45,405 bases of DNA from positions 1 through 45,405 of the forward strand of contig VXWI01000053.1 in the NCBI GenBank assembly GCA_009835985.1. Direction: 5' to 3'. Origin of the DNA: Acidobacteriota bacterium (lineage in GTDB: Bacteria; Acidobacteriota; Vicinamibacteria; Marinacidobacterales; Marinacidobacteraceae). The notes under the pieces were generated by a model. That model was not told the origin of the DNA, did not search any database, and saw only the letters and a list, made by a program, of their open reading frames with translations. Numbering within the stretch: position 1 is the stretch's first letter; each line of letters starts with the position of its first letter. The position numbers and the translations under genes were made by a program. Below, in pieces: positions 17,583 to 25,518 of this stretch.

Positions 17583-18632
17583 ATGACGCCCGCGCGGCAG
17601 ATCCGTGAACTCGCGGACGGGCTGAGAACCGCATTCGGCGGATCAAACGCTACCGGCCGGGTGCGGGACTTCGACGGGTGGACCGGCAGGGCATCCCGGG
17701 AGGGCGATGCCGATGGCGGGTACGACCACACGCGCACGGTCCAGGAGTACTACGACCTCTGCACGGAGCTCATGGTCTGGGGCTGGGGCGAGTCCCTCCA
17801 CTTTGCGCCGCTGTCGCAGGGCGAAAGCCTGGAGGACTCCAAGATCCGGCACCAGCGACTCATGATGTCCAAGCTCGAATTGCGTCCGGGCATGGCCGTC
17901 GTGGATATCGGCTGCGGGATCGGCGGTCCGATGCGCCGCGTCGCCCGGGAAGCTCGCGTCGGGGTGGTCGGGGTCAACGCCAGCGAAGTCCAGTGCAACA
18001 AGGCAAGGGATTTGAACGAGGCTGCCGGGATCGCCAGCATGACCGAGTGTCTTCAGTGCAGCTTCATGGACATGAGCGTGATCGCGGACCAGACCTTCGA
18101 CCGCGGCTACGCGATCGAGTCAACCTGCCACGCGGACGACAAGGTGGCCGCGTTCGCCGAGATCCACCGGGTCCTGAAACCTGGAGCGCTCCTTTGGGGC
18201 CAGGAAATGTGCATGACGGACCTGTACGACCCCGGGAGCAACCGGCACCGCGCCATCGAGCGGGAGCTCAGGCGGGGCATCGCGCTCAAGGACATCGCGA
18301 CGTTCGGGGAGGTCAACCGGGCGCTCGAGGCCGCGGGATTCGAGGTCCTCGAAGGTGCGGACCTCGCCGTTCATCAGGGCAGTGCGGAGGCGCCGTGGTA
18401 CCAGCCCATGGAAACCCCGCGCGGGCTGCCCGGCGGTCTCCGCCGGACCCCGATGGGCCGCAAGGCACTGCGGTGGGGACTCCGGATCGCCGAACTCCTC
18501 GGTGCGTTCCCCAAGGGCTCGGCCGAGGTCGTCGCGCTGCTCGACCGGACCGCCAACGCCTACGTCGCGGGGGGCAAGACGGGGATCTTCACGCCCCTCT
18601 ACTGTTTCGTGGCGAGGCGGCCCGTAGACTAG
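17583..18632 (+). CDS. Sterol 24-C-methyltransferase homologue (SMT/ERG6-like)
   Basis: A 349-residue SAM-dependent methyltransferase. It follows eukaryotic SMT (ERG6/SMT1) almost end to end. YYDLCTELMVWGWGESLHFAP corresponds to the sterol-binding YEFGWGxSFHFA region. VVDIGCGIGGP (residues 106-116) is the SAM site. YAIESTCHADD matches YAIEATCHAP, and CMTDLYDP matches the VMTDxYD segment. The end PKGSAEVVALLDRTANAY...GGKTGIFTPLYCFVARRP is the Sterol_MT_C domain. Known enzymes add a methyl at C-24 of sterol side chains; a few bacterial SMTs active on sterols have been reported from metagenomes. The residues before 45 are not conserved. The gene stands alone on + and its stop shares a CTAG with the convergent RND gene. 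The substrate here could be another isoprenoid; this is not shown. Confidence 0.88.
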   Translation: MTPARQIRELADGLRTAFGGSNATGRVRDFDGWTGRASREGDADGGYDHTRTVQEYYDLCTELMVWGWGESLHFAPLSQGESLEDSKIRHQRLMMSKLELRPGMAVVDIGCGIGGPMRRVAREARVGVVGVNASEVQCNKARDLNEAAGIASMTECLQCSFMDMSVIADQTFDRGYAIESTCHADDKVAAFAEIHRVLKPGALLWGQEMCMTDLYDPGSNRHRAIERELRRGIALKDIATFGEVNRALEAAGFEVLEGADLAVHQGSAEAPWYQPMETPRGLPGGLRRTPMGRKALRWGLRIAELLGAFPKGSAEVVALLDRTANAYVAGGKTGIFTPLYCFVARRPVD

Positions 18633-21600
18633 GACTGTGCCGCGCGCACCCGCGTCGAGGTCAGGCGCAGGTGGATCGAGGAAAGCGCGGGCACCAGGAA
18701 CATGATGATCGCCGTGGTGAAGAGGATGCCGCAGCCGATCGAGGCGGAGAAGGGAACGAAGAACTGCGCCTGAATCGCATCCTCGAGAATCAGCGGGGTG
18801 AAGCCCAGGAAAGTCGTCAGGGAGGTCAGCATGATCGGGCGGAAGCGTCCCTTCGCGCCCTCGATGATCGCGGTCCGCACGGGGACCCCGTCCCGGAGCT
18901 TCTGGTCGGTGAAGTCGATCATCACCAGGGAGTCGTTGACGACGATGCCGGCGAGCCCGAAGATCCCGACAAAGGACTCCGCGCTCACGGCGACGCCCAG
19001 CATCCAGTGACCGAGGATCACGCCGACGAACCCGAACGGGATGATGGCCATGACGATGAACGGTTTGGTGTAGGAGCGCAGGGGAATGGCCAGCAGCGCG
19101 AAGATCAGGAGCAGCGCGATCGCGAATCCGCGATAGAGACCGCCCAGGGAGTCGAGTTGCTGCTGTTGTTCCCCTCCGAACCTGTACGTGAGTTCCGGGT
19201 TCTCGGCGATGAAGCCCGCCAGGATGGTGTTCTCCAGAATGTCGTTGGCGGTTGCGGCGGAAACCACAACAGGATCCACATCAGCGCTCACCGTGACCAC
19301 GCGCTGGCCGTCCTGGCGCCGGATGGCCGGCGGCGAGGTGCCCGAACGCAGCGCGGCCACGCGGCCGACCGGCACGTCGGCACCGGCGGGCGTGTGGAGC
19401 CGGTAGCCCTCGATGTCGGTAACCGAGTCGCGCTGCTCCTCGGGTAGCCGCACGTAAACGCGAACCTCGTCACGTCCTCGCTGTACCCGGACGGCTTCGG
19501 CGCCGAAGAAGGCGGCTCTCGTCTGCCGGGCCAGATCGTCCAGCGTGAGGCCGAGCGTGCGCGCCTCCGGGAGCATTCCCACCTGGATTTCCGGAACCCC
19601 GGGAGTGTGGTCCGAGCGGATGTCGAAGACGCCTCCGACTCCGCCGAGGCCGGCGACGGTGGAATTCGCGATCTCGTTGAGGCGTTCCGGATCCGGGTGA
19701 GACAGCGCCGCCTCGACCGGGTTGCCCAGCGTATAGATCTGGCTGATGTAGGTGATCGCGCGCGCCCGAGGCAGGTCCCCCACCTCCTCACGCCATGCCT
19801 GCACGACGTCTCCCGAAGTGATGCGCCGCTGCTGCGCGCTCAGGAGCTTGAACTCGATGGTGGCGACATTGGCTTCCGGGTTCAGGGTGGGCGAGGGGTT
19901 GAGGCCCCCAGTCTCGAGCCGTGACCGGTGGCCGACGACGACCGTGACGCCGGACAGCAGCGGTGGCGCGTCGGCTGGCCGGCCGTCGGAAAGCCGCTCC
20001 ACGGCCCGGCGGCCGGCCGCTTCCAGGTGTTGCGCCACGGCGTACGTCTGCGGCGCGGTCGTTCCATCCGGCATCTCGAGGGTGGCGATGGCGAAGTCGC
20101 CTTCGACCTCCGTTGCGAAGGTGGTCGGGACGATGCCGGCCGGAAGGAGGGAAACGCTCAGGATGAGCAGGGCAACGGCCCCCGAGACCGTCACCCCGGG
20201 CCAGTCCGTCGCGAACTGGATCCCGCGATCCAGGGGTCCCTGAATGAGGCGGTTCAGCAGGGAATCGACACGATTCTGGATCCGGGCGACGGATCGTTCC
20301 AGACGCGTACCGGGCACCCAATCCGGGCCATGCAGATGATGGGACAGATGGTTGGGCAGCACCAGCAACGATTCGACGAGCGAAAAGAGCAGCGTGGCGA
20401 TGGCGACGATCGGCAGTGCCTTCCACACCTCTCCGAACCCCGCGGGTATGAAGAGCAGGGGAAGGAACGCCACGATCGTCGTCAGCACCGCGAAGATCAG
20501 CGGCACCTTGATGCGCCGCGCCCCCCGGATCGCCGCCACCACCCCCGGCGTCCCGCGCTTTCGTTCCAGGTGGATGTGCTCGGACACGACGATCGCATCG
20601 TCCACGACGATTCCGATGGCAAGCACGAAAGCGAAGAGCGACACCTCATGGAGCGGGATGTCGAACAGCATCATGGCGGCGAGGGCGCCGATCGCGGACA
20701 CGCCGAGGCCGACGGCGACCCAGAACGCCAGCCGAAGCTGGAGAAACAGACCCAGCGCGATCAGGACCAGCAACAGCCCCAAGGCTCCATTCTTGAGAAG
20801 AAGGAGGGCGCGTTCCGTGAAGACCGAAGAGTCGTCGTTCCAGATGCTGATGCCCACGCCAGCCGGGAGCGAGGGGACTACCTCGTTCGCGACGTGGTCC
20901 CGAACGGCGCGCGCCACATCCATCACCCTATCGCCGTCGGCTTGCGAAACCTCGACGAAGACGGCGGGGTGGCCCTGGTGCCGCACGAGCAAACCCGAGT
21001 CCTCGAAGCCGTCGCGGACCTCGGCAATGTCACCCAGGCGCACCGCGGTGCCGTCCTCGCGGCCGAGGATGATGATGTCCTCGAAATCCTGCTGGTCGTA
21101 GCTCTTGCCGAGGGTCCGAATCCGCACCTGGGACCGCTCGGTATCGATGCTGCCCGCGGACAGGTCCAGGGAACCGCGGCGGATCGTGTTGGCGATGTCG
21201 GTCAGGGTGAGCCCAAGGGCCCGCAGCCGCTCGAGCGGCACTTCGATCGAGATCTCGTAGTTGCGCACCCCGCTGGTCTCGACCAGGGACACGTTCGGGA
21301 GCGCTGCGAGATCGTCCTCGAGGCGGTAGGCGAGCTCCTTCAGCGAGCGCTCGGGAACGTCGCCGTAGAGCACGAGTCGCATCATGCTCTGAGCGTTCGT
21401 CATTTCCCGGACCTGGGGCCGTTCGGCCCCACCCGGGAACGTCTGGATTCGCCCCACCGCCGACTCGATCTCATCCTTCTTGGCGCCCATGTCCGTGCCT
21501 GAGTTGACCTCGACCCTGACGGACGCCATCCCCGGGGCCGCTACGGACCGGACCGCCTTCACGTCGGCCAGCCCCCGGACCTCGTCCTCGATCTTGACGA

Positions 21601-21823
21601 CGATGGCCTCCTCCACCTCCTCGGGCGTTGCGCCGGGGAACGGCACCGAGATCTCGAACTGGTTGAAGGGCACCGTGGGCCACGCTTGCTGCTCGAGGCC
21701 GGTCAGCGACACGAGGCCCACCGCGAGGATCCCGAACATCAGCAGATTGGACGCCACGCCGTTGCCCGCCATGTAGGCGATGGGTCCCCCGGGTTCGGCG
21801 TGATTGCTTCGGTTGGAACTCAT
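18629..21823 (-). CDS. RND-family efflux pump, inner-membrane component
   Basis: A 1064-residue transporter of the AcrB/HAE type that uses proton motive force to drive lipophilic compounds from the membrane or periplasm outward. The first helix (NLLMFGILAVGLVSL) precedes a large periplasmic loop with the PGATPEEVEEAIVVKIEDEV porter motif. The central helices carry the proton-relay pair in GIVVDDAIVVSEH (Asp408, Asp409). The second periplasmic loop and the closing helices (GIFGLAGIVVNDSLVMIDF) are complete. No adaptor or channel gene adjoins it; those lie at 26614-29363, beyond the oxidoreductase genes. It follows the P450 gene on the same strand after 67 bases, so it is probably cotranscribed with it, which suggests the P450 product is the cargo. 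Confidence 0.93.
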   Translation of the reverse strand: MSSNRSNHAEPGGPIAYMAGNGVASNLLMFGILAVGLVSLTGLEQQAWPTVPFNQFEISVPFPGATPEEVEEAIVVKIEDEVRGLADVKAVRSVAAPGMASVRVEVNSGTDMGAKKDEIESAVGRIQTFPGGAERPQVREMTNAQSMMRLVLYGDVPERSLKELAYRLEDDLAALPNVSLVETSGVRNYEISIEVPLERLRALGLTLTDIANTIRRGSLDLSAGSIDTERSQVRIRTLGKSYDQQDFEDIIILGREDGTAVRLGDIAEVRDGFEDSGLLVRHQGHPAVFVEVSQADGDRVMDVARAVRDHVANEVVPSLPAGVGISIWNDDSSVFTERALLLLKNGALGLLLVLIALGLFLQLRLAFWVAVGLGVSAIGALAAMMLFDIPLHEVSLFAFVLAIGIVVDDAIVVSEHIHLERKRGTPGVVAAIRGARRIKVPLIFAVLTTIVAFLPLLFIPAGFGEVWKALPIVAIATLLFSLVESLLVLPNHLSHHLHGPDWVPGTRLERSVARIQNRVDSLLNRLIQGPLDRGIQFATDWPGVTVSGAVALLILSVSLLPAGIVPTTFATEVEGDFAIATLEMPDGTTAPQTYAVAQHLEAAGRRAVERLSDGRPADAPPLLSGVTVVVGHRSRLETGGLNPSPTLNPEANVATIEFKLLSAQQRRITSGDVVQAWREEVGDLPRARAITYISQIYTLGNPVEAALSHPDPERLNEIANSTVAGLGGVGGVFDIRSDHTPGVPEIQVGMLPEARTLGLTLDDLARQTRAAFFGAEAVRVQRGRDEVRVYVRLPEEQRDSVTDIEGYRLHTPAGADVPVGRVAALRSGTSPPAIRRQDGQRVVTVSADVDPVVVSAATANDILENTILAGFIAENPELTYRFGGEQQQQLDSLGGLYRGFAIALLLIFALLAIPLRSYTKPFIVMAIIPFGFVGVILGHWMLGVAVSAESFVGIFGLAGIVVNDSLVMIDFTDQKLRDGVPVRTAIIEGAKGRFRPIMLTSLTTFLGFTPLILEDAIQAQFFVPFSASIGCGILFTTAIIMFLVPALSSIHLRLTSTRVRAAQS

Positions 21824-21890
21824 CGGGAAGGGTCGGAGCGGCCCCGGAGAAGTACTCGCTTGCCGGCCGTGTCGCTACCCGCCTGCGCGC

Positions 21891-23912
21891 TCACACGGGA
21901 TTCGGGATCTGAGCGACGCGGAACTTCAGTTTCTTGTTGGGGGCCAGGGTCGGGAACGGGTTGATTCCCATCTTGTAGTTGCCGGGTACCACTTCGAGCT
22001 CCAGGTGGTACGCGATGAGCAGCACGTTGACGGCCATCTGAAGTTCCACCCACCGGTGGCCGAGGCACATGTGCGTCCCGAGGCCGTAGGGCGCGTAGGC
22101 GCCCGGTTGCAGATGTTCCGCCCGGTCCGGCAGGTACCGATCGATATCGAACTTCAACGGGTTCGGGTACAGGTCTTCGGAGTAGTGCGGCGCCGTCTGG
22201 CAAATCAGCAACATCGTCTTCGGCGGTATCTCGTAACCGCTGACGATGCACTCGTTCATGACCGTGCGCAACTGCCAGGGAATCACCGGGTACATCCGCG
22301 AGGACTCCATGCAGAGACGCACCGTGACGTCGATGCTCTGGTGATTGAAGTCATCTCCCCCCAGTTCACGACCGTTGCCGAACAGCGACTCGGCCTCGCT
22401 CCGGACCTTCGCGTACACGTCCGGGTTTCGAACCATGTTGTAGACAGCGAAGGCCAGTCCGCTGCCGAGATAGATGCTGGCGACCATGGACGCCACGAAG
22501 GGAAAGGTGAGGTCCGTTTCGGGAAGGAACTGCGGGTCTCGCTTGTGGAGATCGAGAATCGCGTCGGCCAGATCCCGGGGCTTTCCCTTGCGCAGCGCCG
22601 TCGTATGCCCCGCGGTGATCGCTTCCTGGAGTTCCCTGACGCGCTTTCCGTACCGTTTCATTCTTGGGGTGGACAGCATGAAATCCGGCAATGCGCCCTG
22701 GACCCGCGTTACCAGCGCCCGGTGTTCAAAGGCCAACAGTTCGTCGACATAGTGGCTGCAATCCACTCCCATCGCGAAATTGGAGATCTGACTGCTGATG
22801 TGGTTCTGAAAGCTCTCGGTGGCGCGGAAGACATCCCCTTCCTTCCAGCGACTCAGCGATTTCCGGCAGTCCTGGATCAGCTCCGGTAACCGCTGCGCCA
22901 ACGTGGCCCGGGAATACGCGCTCTGGAGCTCCTTGCGCATCCGATAGTGTTCGGCGCCATCCATTCCGGGAAGACTCCGGGACGCACCAAACGCGTGTTC
23001 CAGCCCTTCGATGTAGTCCTTCGAGCGGAGATAGAACCGCCCGTGCCGGTTGACCCAGTGATTGACATCGGCGCCCATCAGCGAAACCAGGGGCTTGCCG
23101 CGGAGCTTGAAGGGCATCCTGACGACCGGCCCGTGTTTGCGGTAGATGCCGTGCATCGCCTTCGAGATGTTTCCCGAAAGGAAGTCGCGCTGTAGCAGTA
23201 CATCGAGATACCCGGGCCTGGGAATGGGCTTTGTCTGAACGACGCGACGGGTCTTGGGCCTCGCCGTGCTGTCCCTCACAGCGGCCGCGACCGTCCGTCC
23301 GATGAGGTCCAGCTTGGCCACGAGTTCGATCCGGGCGAGCCGCTCCTCGTAGTCCTCCTCCTCCAGCAGCAGCTTGAATCCGCCGCAGGTGTGCATCAGG
23401 GCGACCAGGATGGCGTCCCGCGGGTCCGGGATCTCGTCGTTCAGGATGACGCTCAGGATCCTCACCTTGGACTCCCGGCGGGTCGCGACAGCCTGGGTCG
23501 GAAAAGTCCCGGAACGGGCGACGGAGCGCGAGAGTCCCCAGAATCCCCCGCTCTCGTGGGTCAGAATGTTCCGCTCCACCAGGCGCTCGAGGGCGGCCGC
23601 GACGATCTCGTCGGCCTGGCGGGTGTTCCGTTCGATCCAGAACTGGGCGTCCGATTTTTCGTCGGATTCGGCGATATCTTTGAGCGTCGGGTCGAGCAGG
23701 GCGTCTCCGGTCGGTATGGGATCGACCAGGTACAGCCGCTCCAGGTCGGTCTCGATGCGACGCTCCAAGGCGAGATCGGCGAGGACAGCCCCCGCCATGA
23801 CACAGGAGAAGTTCCAGTTCGGGACCATCTCCAGGTAGCCGCTCTTCTCGTCCAGCATGAGGAGGATCAACTCCTCGGCGATGCGGATCGGAAACCGGGT
23901 GGCCTCGCTCAT
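21891..23912 (-). CDS. GPP34 (GOLPH3-like)-cytochrome P450 fusion protein
   Basis: A 673-residue two-domain protein. ATG 23912 is chosen because GGAGG lies nine bases upstream. Residues about 8-210 look like a GPP34 domain (AEELILLMLD at 12-21, GAVLADLALERRI at 41-53, LLDPTLKDI, LVERNILT, then DPRDAILVALMHTCGG); GOLPH3/Vps74 use this fold to bind Golgi PI4P, and bacterial homologues are uncharacterised. Residues about 225-673 form a P450 with ExxR at Glu536-Arg539, FDIDRYLPDR, and heme Cys616 in YGLGTHMCLG. The I-helix lacks the usual acid-alcohol pair (Ile480-Tyr481 at that place). There is no CYP51 signature and no membrane anchor; the GPP34 part may supply membrane attachment (inference). 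It precedes the RND pump gene and diverges from the FAD oxidoreductase. Confidence 0.88.
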   Translation of the reverse strand: MSEATRFPIRIAEELILLMLDEKSGYLEMVPNWNFSCVMAGAVLADLALERRIETDLERLYLVDPIPTGDALLDPTLKDIAESDEKSDAQFWIERNTRQADEIVAAALERLVERNILTHESGGFWGLSRSVARSGTFPTQAVATRRESKVRILSVILNDEIPDPRDAILVALMHTCGGFKLLLEEEDYEERLARIELVAKLDLIGRTVAAAVRDSTARPKTRRVVQTKPIPRPGYLDVLLQRDFLSGNISKAMHGIYRKHGPVVRMPFKLRGKPLVSLMGADVNHWVNRHGRFYLRSKDYIEGLEHAFGASRSLPGMDGAEHYRMRKELQSAYSRATLAQRLPELIQDCRKSLSRWKEGDVFRATESFQNHISSQISNFAMGVDCSHYVDELLAFEHRALVTRVQGALPDFMLSTPRMKRYGKRVRELQEAITAGHTTALRKGKPRDLADAILDLHKRDPQFLPETDLTFPFVASMVASIYLGSGLAFAVYNMVRNPDVYAKVRSEAESLFGNGRELGGDDFNHQSIDVTVRLCMESSRMYPVIPWQLRTVMNECIVSGYEIPPKTMLLICQTAPHYSEDLYPNPLKFDIDRYLPDRAEHLQPGAYAPYGLGTHMCLGHRWVELQMAVNVLLIAYHLELEVVPGNYKMGINPFPTLAPNKKLKFRVAQIPNPV

Positions 23913-24094
23913 GGTGCTCAACCTCCAGCCTGGACGGCTCGACAGCCCTGGCGATCCGCCGCCACCGGATGGTCCGGCTCAGAGTCTAGTCGATGGATAG
24001 AACGGGCACGGGGCCGGCAGGGGCCCCGGGTCGCGGCTGCGGCGGCGGCGAGCCGGAGGCCGGAACGGCCGCTCCCCGAGGGTAGAGTAGGAAC
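23913..24094. promoter_or_regulatory. Divergent intergenic region, P450 fusion / FAD oxidoreductase
   Basis: This 182-base gap separates two divergent genes and should contain both promoters. It has an AT-richer stretch around CTAGTCGATGGATAGAAC (23986-24003) and, at about 24046-24085, a GC-rich inverted run that loosely resembles the dispersed double-hairpin repeat. No operator or promoter can be called with confidence. Confidence 0.3.
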
Positions 24095-25474
24095 ATGGGT
24101 GAAGGGAACGGCGGCGCGCCGAGAAGGGTCGCCATCGTCGGTGGCGGAGTCTCGGGACTCGGGACGGCGTGGGCGCTCAACCACCATCCCGATCGTTTCG
24201 ATTTTCGACTCTTCGAGGCGCAGGAGCAGCTCGGCGGCAATGCGATCACCGCCGACATGCCGCAGGACGACGGCAGCACCATCCCGTTCGATATCTCGGT
24301 CACCGCGTGCATCCCGTCGGCATACCACCACTTCGTCCTGCTCATGCAACAGCACGGCATCGACCTGCTCGAAACGCGGTTCAACTACAGCGTGAAGTAT
24401 CGAGGCGGAGTCTATGCCCACGACTTCGACTCCGACATCAGAAGGCAACTGCAACCGGAAATCCAGAAGTTCCAGCGTCTTCTGAGGCGTCTCAAGTGGT
24501 TCGGCCGGCTCAACCTGTCGAGATCGAAGCTGCTCGGCGCGCTCAACCCGTTCAACTACGTCAGCATGGGAGCGCTGTTGAACCTGGGCCGGTACTCCGG
24601 AGACTTCCGCTACAAGGTCCTGAAACCGATGTTCGTCAACTTCCTGATGGCGACGAACGTGTTCGACATGCCGGCGTCGCTCTTTTCGCGGTATCTGGAC
24701 TTCTTCGACATCGAAACCGCGACGCCGATGCAGACCTGGGACCAGGGCACCCGGCGGATCTATCGGGAGCTGTCCGCCACCTTCCGCGAGAAGATCTACG
24801 TGAACCGGCCCGTGCGCAAGGTCTACCGCCGCCGCAACGAAGTTGTCGTGGAAGACGAGGACGGAACGACAGAAACTTTCGATGACGTCGTCTTCGCGTG
24901 CAACGCGAACCAGACGCTGATGCTCCTGGACCGGCCGACCCGGCTGGAGGGCTGGCTCCTCTCCTCGATCCGCTACGAAAGCGAACTGCACAACCACACG
25001 GTCGTCCATTCCGACGCCTCGGTCCTCCCCGACAACGAGGCCAAGCCCCTCGCCACCCGGAGCAACCACATCGAGCAGTACGGCGCTCGGCCCGACAACT
25101 ACGAGATCACCTACATCATGCATAACCAGCAGCCGTGGGCGAACAAATCGGACCGGCCGTGTCTCGTGACCTACAACCCGATCAGCCGTATCGACGAGAG
25201 CAGGATCGTCAGGAAGTGGTGGTTTCAGCACATCGTGCACGATGTGCCGCACGTCGCCTTCCTGACCCAGTTGTTTCGCTTCGTCCAGGGAAAGAGGCGG
25301 ACGTGGCACTGCGGCGCGCACACGCTGGTGAACAGCCAGGAAACCTGTTTCGTGTCCGGCCTCGTCACGGCCAGACAACTCGGCGCGGACTATCCGTTCC
25401 GCGATCCGGAGGCCAGGAAGTGGTTCAACTTCTACGGCCGCGTGATGTACGGCTGGCGTTTCCGGAGCGCCTGA
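24095..25474 (+). CDS. FAD-dependent oxidoreductase, amine oxidase/desaturase-like
   Basis: A 459-residue flavoprotein. The dinucleotide-binding GxGxxG (Gly16, Gly18, Gly21 in VAIVGGGVSGLG) is followed by an acidic strand end (FRLFEAQEQLGGNA), and the C-terminal FAD contact lies around SGLVTARQLGADYPF. It resembles the COG2907-type NAD/FAD-binding proteins, relatives of phytoene desaturases and amine oxidases that often accompany lipid-modifying methyltransferases. In this locus a role in saturating, desaturating or isomerising an isoprenoid lipid is plausible but unproven. The ATG at 24095 has a GTAGGA-like ribosome site just upstream. It is transcribed away from the P450 fusion and towards the Rieske gene. 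Confidence 0.82.
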   Translation: MGEGNGGAPRRVAIVGGGVSGLGTAWALNHHPDRFDFRLFEAQEQLGGNAITADMPQDDGSTIPFDISVTACIPSAYHHFVLLMQQHGIDLLETRFNYSVKYRGGVYAHDFDSDIRRQLQPEIQKFQRLLRRLKWFGRLNLSRSKLLGALNPFNYVSMGALLNLGRYSGDFRYKVLKPMFVNFLMATNVFDMPASLFSRYLDFFDIETATPMQTWDQGTRRIYRELSATFREKIYVNRPVRKVYRRRNEVVVEDEDGTTETFDDVVFACNANQTLMLLDRPTRLEGWLLSSIRYESELHNHTVVHSDASVLPDNEAKPLATRSNHIEQYGARPDNYEITYIMHNQQPWANKSDRPCLVTYNPISRIDESRIVRKWWFQHIVHDVPHVAFLTQLFRFVQGKRRTWHCGAHTLVNSQETCFVSGLVTARQLGADYPFRDPEARKWFNFYGRVMYGWRFRSA

Positions 25475-25503
25475 GTCGGCGGCTCAACGGACAGGGTGGG
25501 GTG

Positions 25504-25518
25504 GCCGCGCAGCGCGGC
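25504..25518. terminator. Hairpin between convergent FAD oxidoreductase and Rieske genes
   Basis: GCCGCG-CAG-CGCGGC is a perfect six-base-pair stem with a three-base loop in the 43-base convergent gap, overlapping the last base of the Rieske stop codon. It has no run of T on either side, so it is a candidate bidirectional transcription stop only by position and shape. Confidence 0.4.

Noticed and set aside
19928-21502. 524-codon open frame on + inside the RND pump gene
   Set aside because: Low-complexity Arg/Asp/Gly/His composition and opposite a full-length RND protein.
21891-23912. Assignment of the P450 as CYP51 (sterol 14-demethylase)
   Set aside because: The CYP51 B-C loop signature and its I-helix His/Thr pattern are not present; only a general P450 call is supported.
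23918-25378. 486-codon open frame on minus opposite the FAD oxidoreductase
   Set aside because: No recognisable fold, and the + frame has a FAD-binding motif and ribosome site.
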